In this document: piece by piece, positions 1 through 9,001 of the stretch
Layout of the letters: each line of letters begins with the position of its first letter
How positions within the stretch are numbered: position 1 is the first letter of the stretch
From: UBA2033 sp035345875
GTDB taxonomy: Bacteria; Spirochaetota; Leptospiria; Leptospirales; Leptospiraceae
Direction of reading: 5' to 3'
Length of the DNA stretch: 64,000 nt
Assembly (NCBI GenBank): GCA_035345875.1
Contig: DAORDH010000008.1
Coordinates: 62,001 to 126,000 of the forward strand
The notes under the pieces: generated by a model
Seen by the model: only the letters and a program-made list of their open reading frames with translations
Database searches by the model: none
Told to the model about the DNA's origin: nothing
Position numbers and translations under genes: made by a program

Positions 1-922
1 CTGTCTTAATTCCTTCCGCTTCCGCATAATATGTTGGTAAAATTCTATGTCTTAAAACGTTATGAGCAATTGCTTTAATATCTTCAGGCATTACGGAATC
101 TCGACCAAACATTAAAGCACGTGCCCTACCTACTAAAGCCAGTGCGATAGACGCTCGAGGAGAGGCTCCATATTGAATTACATTTTCTAAATTTAGACCA
201 TAAGCCTTAGGATCTCTAGTAGCTTGAATTAAATCAGTGATGTAAGAAATAATTTTATCTTCAATAAATATTCCCCTACAAATCTTCTGCAGATTGAGTA
301 TGTCGTCTGGATTTAAAAGTTTTTCTACACTTGGAAGCTTTGTTTCTTGGATTACCATTTTGACAACATCTGCTTCTTCTTTTTTTGTTGGATAATTCAC
401 AATTAACTTCATCAAAAAACGGTCTAACTGTGCTTCAGGAAGAGAGTAGGTTCCTTCTTGCTCAACAGGATTCATGGTCGCAAAAACAAAGAAAGGTCTA
501 GGAACAGGAAATGTTTCTTCGCCAATTGTAACCTGTTTTTCTTGCATTGTTTCAAGAAGAGCAGATTGAACTTTCGCAGGAGCACGGTTGATTTCATCCG
601 CTAGAACAAAGTTAGTAAAAATAGGACCTTTATTTACCTCAAAGCTTGCCTTAGATTGATTATAGATTCTAGTTCCTACAATATCTGCAGGGAGCAAATC
701 AGGAGTAAATTGTAATCTTTTAAATTGCACATTACAGATATTAGCGAATAAATTGACGGCTCTAGTCTTTGCAAGACCAGGAACGCCTTCTATCAATATA
801 TGCCCATCCGCTAATATACCTAATATCAATCCATCCACTAAAGATTCTTGACCAACAATTCCTTTGTGAATTTCTTCTTTAATTTTTTTAATTTGAGCTA
901 CTGCTTCTGCATTCTTCGACAA
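1..922 (-). CDS. MoxR-family AAA+ ATPase (3' end cut by window edge)
   Basis: MoxR proteins are AAA+ ATPases thought to act as chaperones that mature or activate partner proteins, usually with VWA-domain partners encoded nearby. The translation starts at a TTG (920-922) with a GGAG ribosome binding site a few bases upstream and begins MSKNAEAVAQIKKIKEEIHK. It shows Walker A (GVPGLAKTR, about residue 45), Walker B (VLADEINRAPAK, about residue 105), the MNPVEQEGTY sensor region and the FLMKL/ASPRASIAL lid elements. About 307 codons are visible; the last part of the gene, and any VWA partner downstream, lie beyond position 1. It follows the SelD fusion gene by 55 bases on the same strand, so co-transcription is possible. 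Family assignment is secure; the client is unknown. Confidence 0.93.
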   Translation of the reverse strand, partial: MSKNAEAVAQIKKIKEEIHKGIVGQESLVDGLILGILADGHILIEGVPGLAKTRAVNLFANICNVQFKRLQFTPDLLPADIVGTRIYNQSKASFEVNKGPIFTNFVLADEINRAPAKVQSALLETMQEKQVTIGEETFPVPRPFFVFATMNPVEQEGTYSLPEAQLDRFLMKLIVNYPTKKEEADVVKMVIQETKLPSVEKLLNPDDILNLQKICRGIFIEDKIISYITDLIQATRDPKAYGLNLENVIQYGASPRASIALALVGRARALMFGRDSVMPEDIKAIAHNVLRHRILPTYYAEAEGIKT

Positions 923-977
923 GTGAAACTCCTTTCCAAGACTTATATAGAATGATATTCTATTTGCAAGTAGAATT

Positions 978-3209
978 TCACTCTAAAAAACATTCTATAA
1001 ATTTTTCTAATGGTGATCTGTCTTTTACTATTTCACCAATTATTGATGCTGTATATCCAAAAGATTCTAAATCATGTAGGCAGTTTTTCACATTCGATTC
1101 AGGGAGTGTAAACAAGAATCCACCAGCTGTTTGAGGATCAAATAAAATACGATAGACGATACTCTCCTCGGTAAAACTGATATAAGGTGAGAAGGACTTC
1201 CAATTTGATGGATATAAATTACTTTGGATCTCAGGATGTTTCTTTAAAATCTCTTCAACGCCTCTTACTAAAGGAATTTTATTTAAATTGATTCTAGCTT
1301 TTAAATTCGATGCTTTCATTATCTCATACAAATGCCCCGCCAAACCAAAACCAGTTACATCTGTGCAAGCACCAATTTTATATTTTCGTAATACTTCTAC
1401 TAAATGAAAGTTTGATTGTAACATAAACTGGATAGCAGCATCAATAAAAAAAGGATTCGCTTTGTTTTGCATATCCGCTGCAAAAATCAAACCAGTTCCA
1501 ATTGGCTTTGTGATTACAATTGCATCTCCTTCTTTCGCATTTTTTTTGGAGTAAAATTTAGGTGTATCAGAGAACCCACTACATATAAAGCCTACTTCAA
1601 AATTTCTCGCAAGTCCAGTATGCCCTCCTAGTAACTCTACTCCTTCTCTATTAAAAACCGAAATGGCTCCTGCCAAAATTTGAAACACATCCTCTTCTGA
1701 TTTTTCAACTCCTGCTTCTGCATTTATAATTGCGTGGGCACAATGACCGTTAACCCCTTTAGAATATAAATCATTCAGACAGTGATTCGCAGTAATTTGA
1801 CCAGCAAGATAATAATCCGAAATGATTGGCTGAAAAAAATCTACTGATTGAATTAGATTCATTTTTTTCGAAACTTCAATCACAGAAGAATCTTCTCTCT
1901 CTTTTAAACCTACCAAAGTTTTTAATTTCTTTTTTTCCTTCCTGTTTTGCTCTAACGTCATTTGGTATTTCTCAATATTATCCAAAGCGTATTTAATAAT
2001 TTCAGATCCGGCCTTAGAATCACAACCTTTGCAAACTAAACTATCCTGAGACTCTGATTGAGTCATATCAGTCATTTTATATGGCAATGATTGAAACTTT
2101 TCCATGAAATCTTGATCAATACTATCTTTCCAACTCCAGATCCACTCAGAAGCGCCTAATGCATATTTTCCTCTAGAAGCTATCGCCGTTCCATCTCCAA
2201 TATTTAAAAGTGTCAAAAAATTTTTTTGCGGTTTATATTTAATTAATTTCTTACCTTTTGATAAATTGATAATATTCTTAAATAATGGCTCACTTTGCCT
2301 AACTGCAAAAACTCCTGCTTTGGGTCTACTATAATTCTTCATACTAGCTATATCACCTACCGCAAATACATTTGGATGCGAAATAGATTCAAGATAGTCA
2401 TTTACCAATATAAAACCATTCTCATCTTTCATTAATCCGCTATCCAAAATCCAATCCGCAGGCTTTGGACTCATCGCTCCGATGATAAAATCTAGATTGT
2501 AAATATTTCCCTTGCCACTTAAACATTCAAAATATTTTCCTTTATTGGAAATTTTTCGAAACTCCTCATTTAAATGTAAAATTATTCCCTTTTGATTTAA
2601 AATTTTTATTACTTTATCTTTCACTCTTTGATTATGACCATTTAATATTTCTCGCCCTCTCTGAAATATATGAATTTCAAAATCTGGAATAATCTTCATT
2701 ATCCGCTCCCTTGCAGTCAGTGCTGTCTCTATTCCTCCAGCCCCAGCACCTAATATCGCTAGACGAAATCCATTTTTAAAATCTCCCTTTTCGATTTTTT
2801 TTAAAATAGATATCCATTTTTCTAAAAAAGGCAGAGCTGGTTTTATTGGTGTAATGTATTCTCTTCCGGAAATATCTCCAATATTAGGGACGATTCCAAT
2901 ATTCATCGAAAGAATTTCATAAGGAATGGGTGGTCTATTTTCCAATAGCACATGCTTTTTATCTAAGTCTAACCCAACCACATTAGCATTGACAAATCTA
3001 GCTCCAGAAAAATTACAAAGATGTCTTAAATCAATTAAACATTCCTCTGCTTTATATTTCCCTGCAATATATCCAGGTAGCATTCCTGAATAGGGAACAA
3101 TTGAATTGGCAGATATTAGCGTTATGCGTAAGTCGTTTTTCTCCATTCCCAATTTTCTTAAAACCGGTGCATGAGACTGACCGCCACCAACTAAAACCAA
3201 ATTTTTCAA
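978..3209 (-). CDS. selD: Fusion of NADH-dehydrogenase-like FAD oxidoreductase and selenophosphate synthetase
   Basis: SelD makes selenophosphate from selenide and ATP, the selenium donor for selenocysteine and 2-selenouridine. The N-terminal half (about residues 1-385) is a pyridine-nucleotide disulfide oxidoreductase-like flavoprotein with the FAD-binding GGGQSH start, a second GAGAGGIE dinucleotide motif near 155 and a VFAVGDIA motif near 285. The C-terminal half is SelD: the active-site segment CKGCDSKAG retains the Cys and Lys that correspond to E. coli Cys17 and Lys20, followed by REDSSVI, DFFQPI, LLGGHT, TDVTGFGLAGH and FDPQTAGG. Such fusions are known in cyanobacteria and other groups; the flavoprotein may reduce or supply the selenium substrate (inference). 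Start is TTG with an AGGA site upstream, four bases after the TM2 gene stop. No selA, selB or selU is present in the window, so the end product cannot be told. Confidence 0.93.
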   Translation of the reverse strand: MKNLVLVGGGQSHAPVLRKLGMEKNDLRITLISANSIVPYSGMLPGYIAGKYKAEECLIDLRHLCNFSGARFVNANVVGLDLDKKHVLLENRPPIPYEILSMNIGIVPNIGDISGREYITPIKPALPFLEKWISILKKIEKGDFKNGFRLAILGAGAGGIETALTARERIMKIIPDFEIHIFQRGREILNGHNQRVKDKVIKILNQKGIILHLNEEFRKISNKGKYFECLSGKGNIYNLDFIIGAMSPKPADWILDSGLMKDENGFILVNDYLESISHPNVFAVGDIASMKNYSRPKAGVFAVRQSEPLFKNIINLSKGKKLIKYKPQKNFLTLLNIGDGTAIASRGKYALGASEWIWSWKDSIDQDFMEKFQSLPYKMTDMTQSESQDSLVCKGCDSKAGSEIIKYALDNIEKYQMTLEQNRKEKKKLKTLVGLKEREDSSVIEVSKKMNLIQSVDFFQPIISDYYLAGQITANHCLNDLYSKGVNGHCAHAIINAEAGVEKSEEDVFQILAGAISVFNREGVELLGGHTGLARNFEVGFICSGFSDTPKFYSKKNAKEGDAIVITKPIGTGLIFAADMQNKANPFFIDAAIQFMLQSNFHLVEVLRKYKIGACTDVTGFGLAGHLYEIMKASNLKARINLNKIPLVRGVEEILKKHPEIQSNLYPSNWKSFSPYISFTEESIVYRILFDPQTAGGFLFTLPESNVKNCLHDLESFGYTASIIGEIVKDRSPLEKFIECFLE

Positions 3210-3213
3210 AATA

Positions 3214-3633
3214 TTATCCTCTCTTATTTTTCACCAATGGCTTTCCACTTCCATCTCGATAGGATCCAGTTATTATTAAAATTAAATCAATAAAAGACCA
3301 GATTCCAAATCCGCCTAACGTCATTGCCTGAAAGGTTCCAATAATAAAATTTCCAGTATAGAAACGATGCAGACCAATGAATCCCGCAAAAAAACAGAGT
3401 AGTAGCACTACTAACCAATCGAATCCACCAGAATAAAATGAGCCTTTCGCTTCATAATAAACGCTTTCCGTTTGAGAAGATTCTTTCTTCGGAGTTGATG
3501 AATCTTTTTTCTTATTACTAATATCTTGTGTAACAACATCACATTTAGGGCACAAACCTTCCGGTTGAATCAAAGGTCCCCCGCACCAGCGGCAAGTCTC
3601 TTCTATTGTTTTTTGAATTTCAAATTCGCTCAT
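3214..3633 (-). CDS. TM2-domain membrane protein with N-terminal zinc ribbon
   Basis: Residues 14-31 carry two CxxC pairs (CRWC and CPKC), a small zinc ribbon. A charged Ser/Lys-rich linker follows to about residue 65. The C-terminal part is a TM2 domain: two hydrophobic helices (WLVVLLLCFFAGFIGLHRFY and FGIWSFIDLILIIT) joined by a short turn containing the family-typical GLHRFYTG. TM2 proteins are small membrane proteins of unknown function. The gene sits four bases ahead of the selD fusion and 17 bases after the dual-hydrolase gene, suggesting one transcript. Family is clear; role unknown. Confidence 0.85.
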   Translation of the reverse strand: MSEFEIQKTIEETCRWCGGPLIQPEGLCPKCDVVTQDISNKKKDSSTPKKESSQTESVYYEAKGSFYSGGFDWLVVLLLCFFAGFIGLHRFYTGNFIIGTFQAMTLGGFGIWSFIDLILIITGSYRDGSGKPLVKNKRG

Positions 3634-3650
3634 AATTGATCCTCTTACTC

Positions 3651-5132
3651 TTATTCATTGTCTGGAAACTCATATTCAGAAAAAATCTTAATCAGTATTT
3701 CTCTAACCATCTTCTTAGCTGCAACTACTGTAAGATGGATATCATCATCTGCCCTCATTAATGTCCGTTTTCCCCGATAAGGTAAAAATTTTTCATATTC
3801 ACCATTCTCATTTCCCAAAACATTTGTCATAGAAATATATGTAAAATTATACCTCTCAGATGCTTCTTTAAAACAAGAATTAATAAAACGAGTTTCAGAA
3901 TGAAATTTAGATGGTCCCATAGGTGGAAGCTCAATCCAATACAAATTCATTTTTGCTGCATAAAACTTATTCACTATTGTGGAAATTCGTTCTAAATATT
4001 CCTTTTTCCATTCATCGGTTCTGAAACTAACGTTTCCCAAATCACTTATCATCATCTGGGGATCATTTGCACCAATTAAAACAATACCTAAATCGTATTT
4101 CTTTTGTTTTAAGAACTCTTCCAATCTTTCTGGCCAATTATAAAATTTTGGATAACTTAATCCCGTCGAAACCTTCGCAAAGTTATCTAAGACAATATGA
4201 TAATTCGCCTGCACATATTCATTGAGACCCCAAGAGATTGAGATACCAATGGAATCGCCGATGACTAAAATCTTTAAAGGATTGGATCTAGTTATTTTTC
4301 CTTTTTTAGCTTTTACCTGATCGGCTTTTGGTTTTAACTTTCTTTGCTCTAACATCCACTCAATTAGAATTGAATTTTTATATGCCTCTGTCCAAGCATC
4401 GTGTTTCGCATTTGGAAAAATAGTATACCAAGTATTCTGATTGCAATATTGTAGTCTATCGATGACATCTATTGTTTTATCTGGAGTTATGAGAGTATCC
4501 CTTGCTCCATGAAATGCCCAAACATTTGTATTTCTAATTTTACAAATTCTAGATGTATCTCCCCAACCGGAAATTGGGATTAGTGCTGCAAATTTGTTGG
4601 GATACTCCGTTGCTAACTTCCAAACTCCATTTCCACCGAGACTAATTCCTGATAGGTAAATTCTATCTTCATCTATATTATAATCAGATTCGATATCTTC
4701 TATAAGTTTTATTAAATCTTGTGTATACCACTCTTCTTCCGATTCTGATAGTTGTGGTGCAATCATTATAAAAGGATAATCAGCATTTTCCTCTGCAATA
4801 TATTTAGGTAGTGCTTGACGCTTTAATAGATTAAGATCATTTCCTCTCTCTCCACGCCCATGAAGAAATAAAACTAATGGCATAGGTTCTTTAGAATTTG
4901 TATAATAGGAATTCGGTAAGTAAATCAAATAAGGGATTTCTTTGTGATGTTTGGAATTGATTGAAAAACTTTTTACAATCAATCTTTCTTTTGGAATTGG
5001 AACCTGACGTGTAATACAATTGGAAAAAAATACAATTGCAATGAGTAATACTGGTAAAGTTTTACTAAGATTCAAACTCCATCTTATAGCATATATCAAG
5101 GGAGGGTAGATAGATAGTATCCGCAACATCAC
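3651..5132 (-). CDS. Putative lipoprotein with alpha/beta-hydrolase plus SGNH hydrolase domains
   Basis: The product has a hydrophobic leader ending FFSNC near residue 39, a plausible spirochaetal lipobox. Residues about 60-265 are an alpha/beta-hydrolase of the polyhydroxybutyrate depolymerase/feruloyl-esterase type: oxyanion segment FLHGRGERG, nucleophile elbow GISLGGNG and a late catalytic-type NAKHDAW. Residues about 285-490 are an SGNH/DUF459-like domain: block I IGDSIGIS, block III IGANDPQ and a C-terminal DDIHLT Asp-His pair. Both catalytic sets look intact. The neighbour upstream is an MBOAT acyltransferase, a pairing that recalls polysaccharide or peptidoglycan O-acetylation systems in which an MBOAT passes acyl groups to an SGNH enzyme; that link is inference. 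The ATG at 5132 lacks a clear ribosome binding site; a TTG 60 bases in is an alternative start. Confidence 0.75.
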   Translation of the reverse strand: MMLRILSIYPPLIYAIRWSLNLSKTLPVLLIAIVFFSNCITRQVPIPKERLIVKSFSINSKHHKEIPYLIYLPNSYYTNSKEPMPLVLFLHGRGERGNDLNLLKRQALPKYIAEENADYPFIMIAPQLSESEEEWYTQDLIKLIEDIESDYNIDEDRIYLSGISLGGNGVWKLATEYPNKFAALIPISGWGDTSRICKIRNTNVWAFHGARDTLITPDKTIDVIDRLQYCNQNTWYTIFPNAKHDAWTEAYKNSILIEWMLEQRKLKPKADQVKAKKGKITRSNPLKILVIGDSIGISISWGLNEYVQANYHIVLDNFAKVSTGLSYPKFYNWPERLEEFLKQKKYDLGIVLIGANDPQMMISDLGNVSFRTDEWKKEYLERISTIVNKFYAAKMNLYWIELPPMGPSKFHSETRFINSCFKEASERYNFTYISMTNVLGNENGEYEKFLPYRGKRTLMRADDDIHLTVVAAKKMVREILIKIFSEYEFPDNE

Positions 5133-5369
5133 TTTCTGACAACAGCCAGTAGATCAATTTCACAATTATAAAACTCATACTTAATGGAAGATTTTCTTTC
5201 AAAATCTAAATACTCTGCTGCTCTCATTGTTTGTTTTGCCGCATTCCCCTTAGGAACATTCTCTATTGATTCTTACGAGCTTGCAATCCTTTTCTAATCC
5301 ACCGGATCAATTTTGATAAATACACTCATCGACCAGTCATCAAAAATTCTTATTTAGAAGTCGCATTGA

Positions 5370-6806
5370 TTAAAATTGAAAGTAGAAAAATTCCTTGCTC
5401 TCAAAAACAGAAAACAAACAAAACTGAATGCTAAAAATTATGAGTAGAGTATATGCAAAAATTGGATTTATATTTTTTGAACTAAAATATTCGAGATCTT
5501 TTTTCCATACTTGTAATCCATCCAATACAATGATGGGAGAAATAAAAAAAAGAAACTTCAACAGAAAGACAGAATTTATATAAATTCCGCTTGCGTTATC
5601 TATTAGCCGCATTAAATGAGATGGGTTTTCTACTCTAAATAATAATAATCCAAGCCCAAACATAAGAAAAGTTATAAATATAAATGATATCTTTATGAAA
5701 GGATTTAAGAAAAAAACTTCTACTTTAGAATTTTTCAACAGATTGGATTTATTTTTCATTTCAGCAAACAAATTATAAAATACAACTTGGAGTCCGCAAT
5801 ATATTCCCCAAATTAAATAACCATATGTAGCTCCATGCCAAAGCCCTCCCAAAATCCAAACTATCATTAAGTTTAAATTTTGTCTAAATAAACCAAATCG
5901 ATTTCCTCCTAGAGGAATATAAACATAATCTCGAAGCCAGGTTGAAAGCGATATGTGCCATCTCTTCCAGAACTCAGACGGATTGGTTGCCTTAAAAAGC
6001 GGTAAATTGAAATTCAAAGAAAGTTCAAATCCAATCATTCTAGCCATGCCACGAGCAGCATCAGTGTAGCCGCTAAAATCTGCATATACCTGAAACGCGA
6101 ATGCAGCTGCTACAAAGTAGACAATTCCAGTTGGAATATTCTCATTTGGATCTAAAGCAAGATTTACAAAGGGAGCCAAATTGTCTGAAATAAAAACTTT
6201 TTTAAAAATTCCCCAAATTACAAGAATAAGACCTGACTGAAATTTTTCTTTTGTAATCTGTCTTTCGTTTTCAATTTGTGGAATCAGCCTTTCTGCTCTC
6301 TCAATAGGTCCGGATAAGAGAAGCGGAAAAAATAAATCATACACACCATAGGTTAATAAGTTCTTTGTAGCATGTATTTTGTATTTATAAACGTCATAGA
6401 CATAGCTAATATTATGAAAAGTATAAAACGAAATTCCAATCGGCAGAATAATCTCAATAGCAGATAACTTGAATTTTCCCCCAGAAAAAGCAAAAACATC
6501 ATTTATACTTTGAATCATAAACAAAGTATACTTAAAGATAAATAAAATAAAAAGATTTAGTAGAATAGTAAAAGTTAAAATTTTCTTTCTCTTAGGTAAA
6601 TCGGAACTTTTATCCAATAAAATTCCCGCCCAATAATTAAAATAAATACAAAACAGCAACAGGAATGTCATCTTATAATTCCAAAACGAATAGAATATAA
6701 TTCCTCCCAGAAGTAGTAGCCAATTTTGTGTTTTTAAATTTGATCTCTTATAAAAGATATAAAACAGGATAAAGAAAATTAAAAAGTTAACAGAATTAAA
6801 GAGCAT
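5370..6806 (-). CDS. MBOAT-family membrane-bound O-acyltransferase (AlgI/DltB-like)
   Basis: MBOAT enzymes are polytopic membrane proteins that move acyl groups, commonly acetyl from acetyl-CoA, across the inner membrane toward an extracytoplasmic acceptor or partner. The 478-aa protein is almost entirely hydrophobic helices. Diagnostic segments are YADFSGYTDAARGMARMIGF (about residue 240), FWKRWHISLSTWLRDYVYIP (about 280) and GGLWHGATYGYLIWG (about 320), whose His is the invariant MBOAT histidine. Length and order match AlgI. It begins 15 bases after the GAF/GGDEF-like gene and is followed by the dual-hydrolase lipoprotein after a 237-base gap. The acceptor is unknown. Confidence 0.9.
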   Translation of the reverse strand: MLFNSVNFLIFFILFYIFYKRSNLKTQNWLLLLGGIIFYSFWNYKMTFLLLFCIYFNYWAGILLDKSSDLPKRKKILTFTILLNLFILFIFKYTLFMIQSINDVFAFSGGKFKLSAIEIILPIGISFYTFHNISYVYDVYKYKIHATKNLLTYGVYDLFFPLLLSGPIERAERLIPQIENERQITKEKFQSGLILVIWGIFKKVFISDNLAPFVNLALDPNENIPTGIVYFVAAAFAFQVYADFSGYTDAARGMARMIGFELSLNFNLPLFKATNPSEFWKRWHISLSTWLRDYVYIPLGGNRFGLFRQNLNLMIVWILGGLWHGATYGYLIWGIYCGLQVVFYNLFAEMKNKSNLLKNSKVEVFFLNPFIKISFIFITFLMFGLGLLLFRVENPSHLMRLIDNASGIYINSVFLLKFLFFISPIIVLDGLQVWKKDLEYFSSKNINPIFAYTLLIIFSIQFCLFSVFESKEFFYFQF

Positions 6807-6821
6807 AACGCATAAATAGAG

Positions 6822-8999
6822 TTAAGTTTCTTCCATCATCTCTACAAACTTTCTTCTCTCTCTAGCTTGATCCGGAAAAGTAAGCGAATATATTTGAATT
6901 GAAAGCTTAAAATCTCTAGATGGATTATGAAAAAGGACAATTTCAGATTTAATTTTTTCTATAAATTTTTCTGAATCTGATTTACTATTTTCTTTTAATA
7001 AAATTGCAAACTTACCCTGACCAATTCTAGAAACATAATCAGAAGATTTTATATTTTCAAAAATCTTTTTGGAAATAAAATCTGAATAATCAGAAAAGAA
7101 GTTAATACCTAAAATATTTAGAATTCTAGTCACATTTAGAATCTTCAAAACAACTAATGTAAACTGTTTATTTTTAGATTCACTGTATTTTATTTCACGA
7201 TCAATAGTTTCAAGAATTGGATTAAATGGATTTCGAAATAAACTTTCTTTTTCATTCTGCATTACTAAGTTTGCAATGATAGGTGCAACAATATTCGACA
7301 AAGATAGAATCGTTTTCTTAAAGCCTGGACTCCAATCAGTCAATACTTTATGTATAATAAATAAACCCACCATACGACCAATATTAATCAAAGGAATAAC
7401 AGTAAATTCTGTCATAGCAGCGATTTCCTGTTCTGTAATAAGAGATTTTAATTCAAAGTTATCTTGAAAATTCTCTAGTCGATAGACATCACTTACCTGT
7501 GCAATCATTGTGATAATCTTCGAATCTTTACTCAATTTGAATCTATCAACAGTCTCTGGTAATAAAAAATTTGAGCCAAATACTTTATAGTCCATAGTTT
7601 TTACATCTAAAATCATAAATGTAAAATTAGAAACCTTGAAATCACTCACTAGGTTCTCAGAAATAACATCATACAATTCGTCTAACGTCTTTGTAGTATA
7701 TACCTTATCAGTAAAATCAGTTATGAGACTGCTTGAGTTTATAATCTTATTTAACTCGGATACTTCATTTGCTAAGTTTTCCGAATCGAACAATTTGCTT
7801 AAGAAATTACCAGAAACTTCAACTAATATTCGTAAGAATTCTAAATCCTTTTCTGAATAATCCTCTCCACTAATCATTTTTCCCGCTACAATAAAGCCAG
7901 AAAACTGATCTAAAACTCGAATAGGTATCAATAATTCAGTTAGAGGATTCTCCAAAAGGACCCGCTCTCTATCCTTTAAATTCTTATCTAAAAGATCTCT
8001 TGCATAAAGAACGTTAGTCTCAGACTCTAAAAGAGTATACAAAGTATCTCCTTTTTTAATAACATAATCTGGTTCAATATCAATTCCTTCATGCGCAACT
8101 ATTTTCATCTGGCTAAAATTGCCATCTCTAGATGAAAATATAATCATAATTTCAGGAGCTATTTGACTAATGATCGAATACATTAAGTTTTCAAAAAAAT
8201 CATCAAACGATTTAGATTTTAAGAGCTCTTTTGTAATCTCAAATAAAACTAAATAACTTTCCAATTTCTCTTCATAAGATGTTTTAAATTGTTTTGCTGA
8301 ATCAAAGGCATCCTCAACATTTACATCAACTATAGTCTCAGAATCTATCGGTGCGTTAGGCTCTATTTCAACAATTTCGCTATCGAAAGAAGGATTTGGT
8401 TGTTCTTCTGTAGGCTTTGTTTCTTCGTTAACTGCCTCTATTTCTGGTAACGCTTCCTCTTGTGCATCCCTTTCCCAATCTTCTAGAATATCATTTGATT
8501 CTAATTCTTGACTCTGTTCTTCGTCGGTTACAATTACAGTATCTTCATCTAACTCTAGTGTTTGAGTATCACCAGAAAATTCATCTAGCGATTCTACTTT
8601 ATTTGTATAATCATCAATTGAATTAACTTCTACATTTTCATTGGAGGTAATATTATTCTCTTGAACAATTATCTCTTCCTGATCTAAATCAACTACGATA
8701 TTATCTTCTTCATTAAACTCTGTTGGAATAACTGGAGCAGAGACAACTTCTCCCTCATTGAAAGAGAGGGAATCTGGATTAGAATCTAGATCTTCTGGAA
8801 CTAATGTATCTTTATTATCAGATAAAGGTTTTTCTTCATCTAAATCATTTGCAGAATCTTTTGTTGAATTGAGATTTTTAAAAAAGTTTTCCGCTTCTTT
8901 TAAAAAACTCTTTTTTTTTTTGCCTTCTACTTGGAAGTTTTGATTTCTGAAATTTGGAAAGTCTTGTAATAGTTTAAGCGCTTTTTGCAGGAAACTCAT
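6822..8999 (-). CDS. GAF-domain protein with long acidic N-terminus and degenerate GGDEF domain
   Basis: The first about 230 residues are Asp/Glu-rich and predicted disordered. Residues about 245-400 and 415-575 look like two GAF-type sensor domains (for example LLIPIRVLDQFSGFIVAGK and FTVIPLINIGRMVGLFII). The last about 130 residues align with diguanylate-cyclase GGDEF domains (VVLKILNVTRILNILG, then DYVSRIGQGKFAILLKENS), but the signature is GQGKF instead of GGDEF, so c-di-GMP synthesis is not expected. It may bind a nucleotide or act as a protein docking module (inference). It starts two bases after the stop of the acidic repeat gene and precedes the MBOAT gene by 15 bases, so all three are probably co-transcribed. 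No transmembrane segment is visible, so the protein is likely cytoplasmic. Confidence 0.72.
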   Translation of the reverse strand: MSFLQKALKLLQDFPNFRNQNFQVEGKKKKSFLKEAENFFKNLNSTKDSANDLDEEKPLSDNKDTLVPEDLDSNPDSLSFNEGEVVSAPVIPTEFNEEDNIVVDLDQEEIIVQENNITSNENVEVNSIDDYTNKVESLDEFSGDTQTLELDEDTVIVTDEEQSQELESNDILEDWERDAQEEALPEIEAVNEETKPTEEQPNPSFDSEIVEIEPNAPIDSETIVDVNVEDAFDSAKQFKTSYEEKLESYLVLFEITKELLKSKSFDDFFENLMYSIISQIAPEIMIIFSSRDGNFSQMKIVAHEGIDIEPDYVIKKGDTLYTLLESETNVLYARDLLDKNLKDRERVLLENPLTELLIPIRVLDQFSGFIVAGKMISGEDYSEKDLEFLRILVEVSGNFLSKLFDSENLANEVSELNKIINSSSLITDFTDKVYTTKTLDELYDVISENLVSDFKVSNFTFMILDVKTMDYKVFGSNFLLPETVDRFKLSKDSKIITMIAQVSDVYRLENFQDNFELKSLITEQEIAAMTEFTVIPLINIGRMVGLFIIHKVLTDWSPGFKKTILSLSNIVAPIIANLVMQNEKESLFRNPFNPILETIDREIKYSESKNKQFTLVVLKILNVTRILNILGINFFSDYSDFISKKIFENIKSSDYVSRIGQGKFAILLKENSKSDSEKFIEKIKSEIVLFHNPSRDFKLSIQIYSLTFPDQARERRKFVEMMEET

Positions 9000-9001
9000 T
9001 C

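Noticed and set aside
952..1134. 60-codon plus-strand frame near moxR
   Set aside because: It lies almost wholly inside the selD fusion on the opposite strand and has no coding features.
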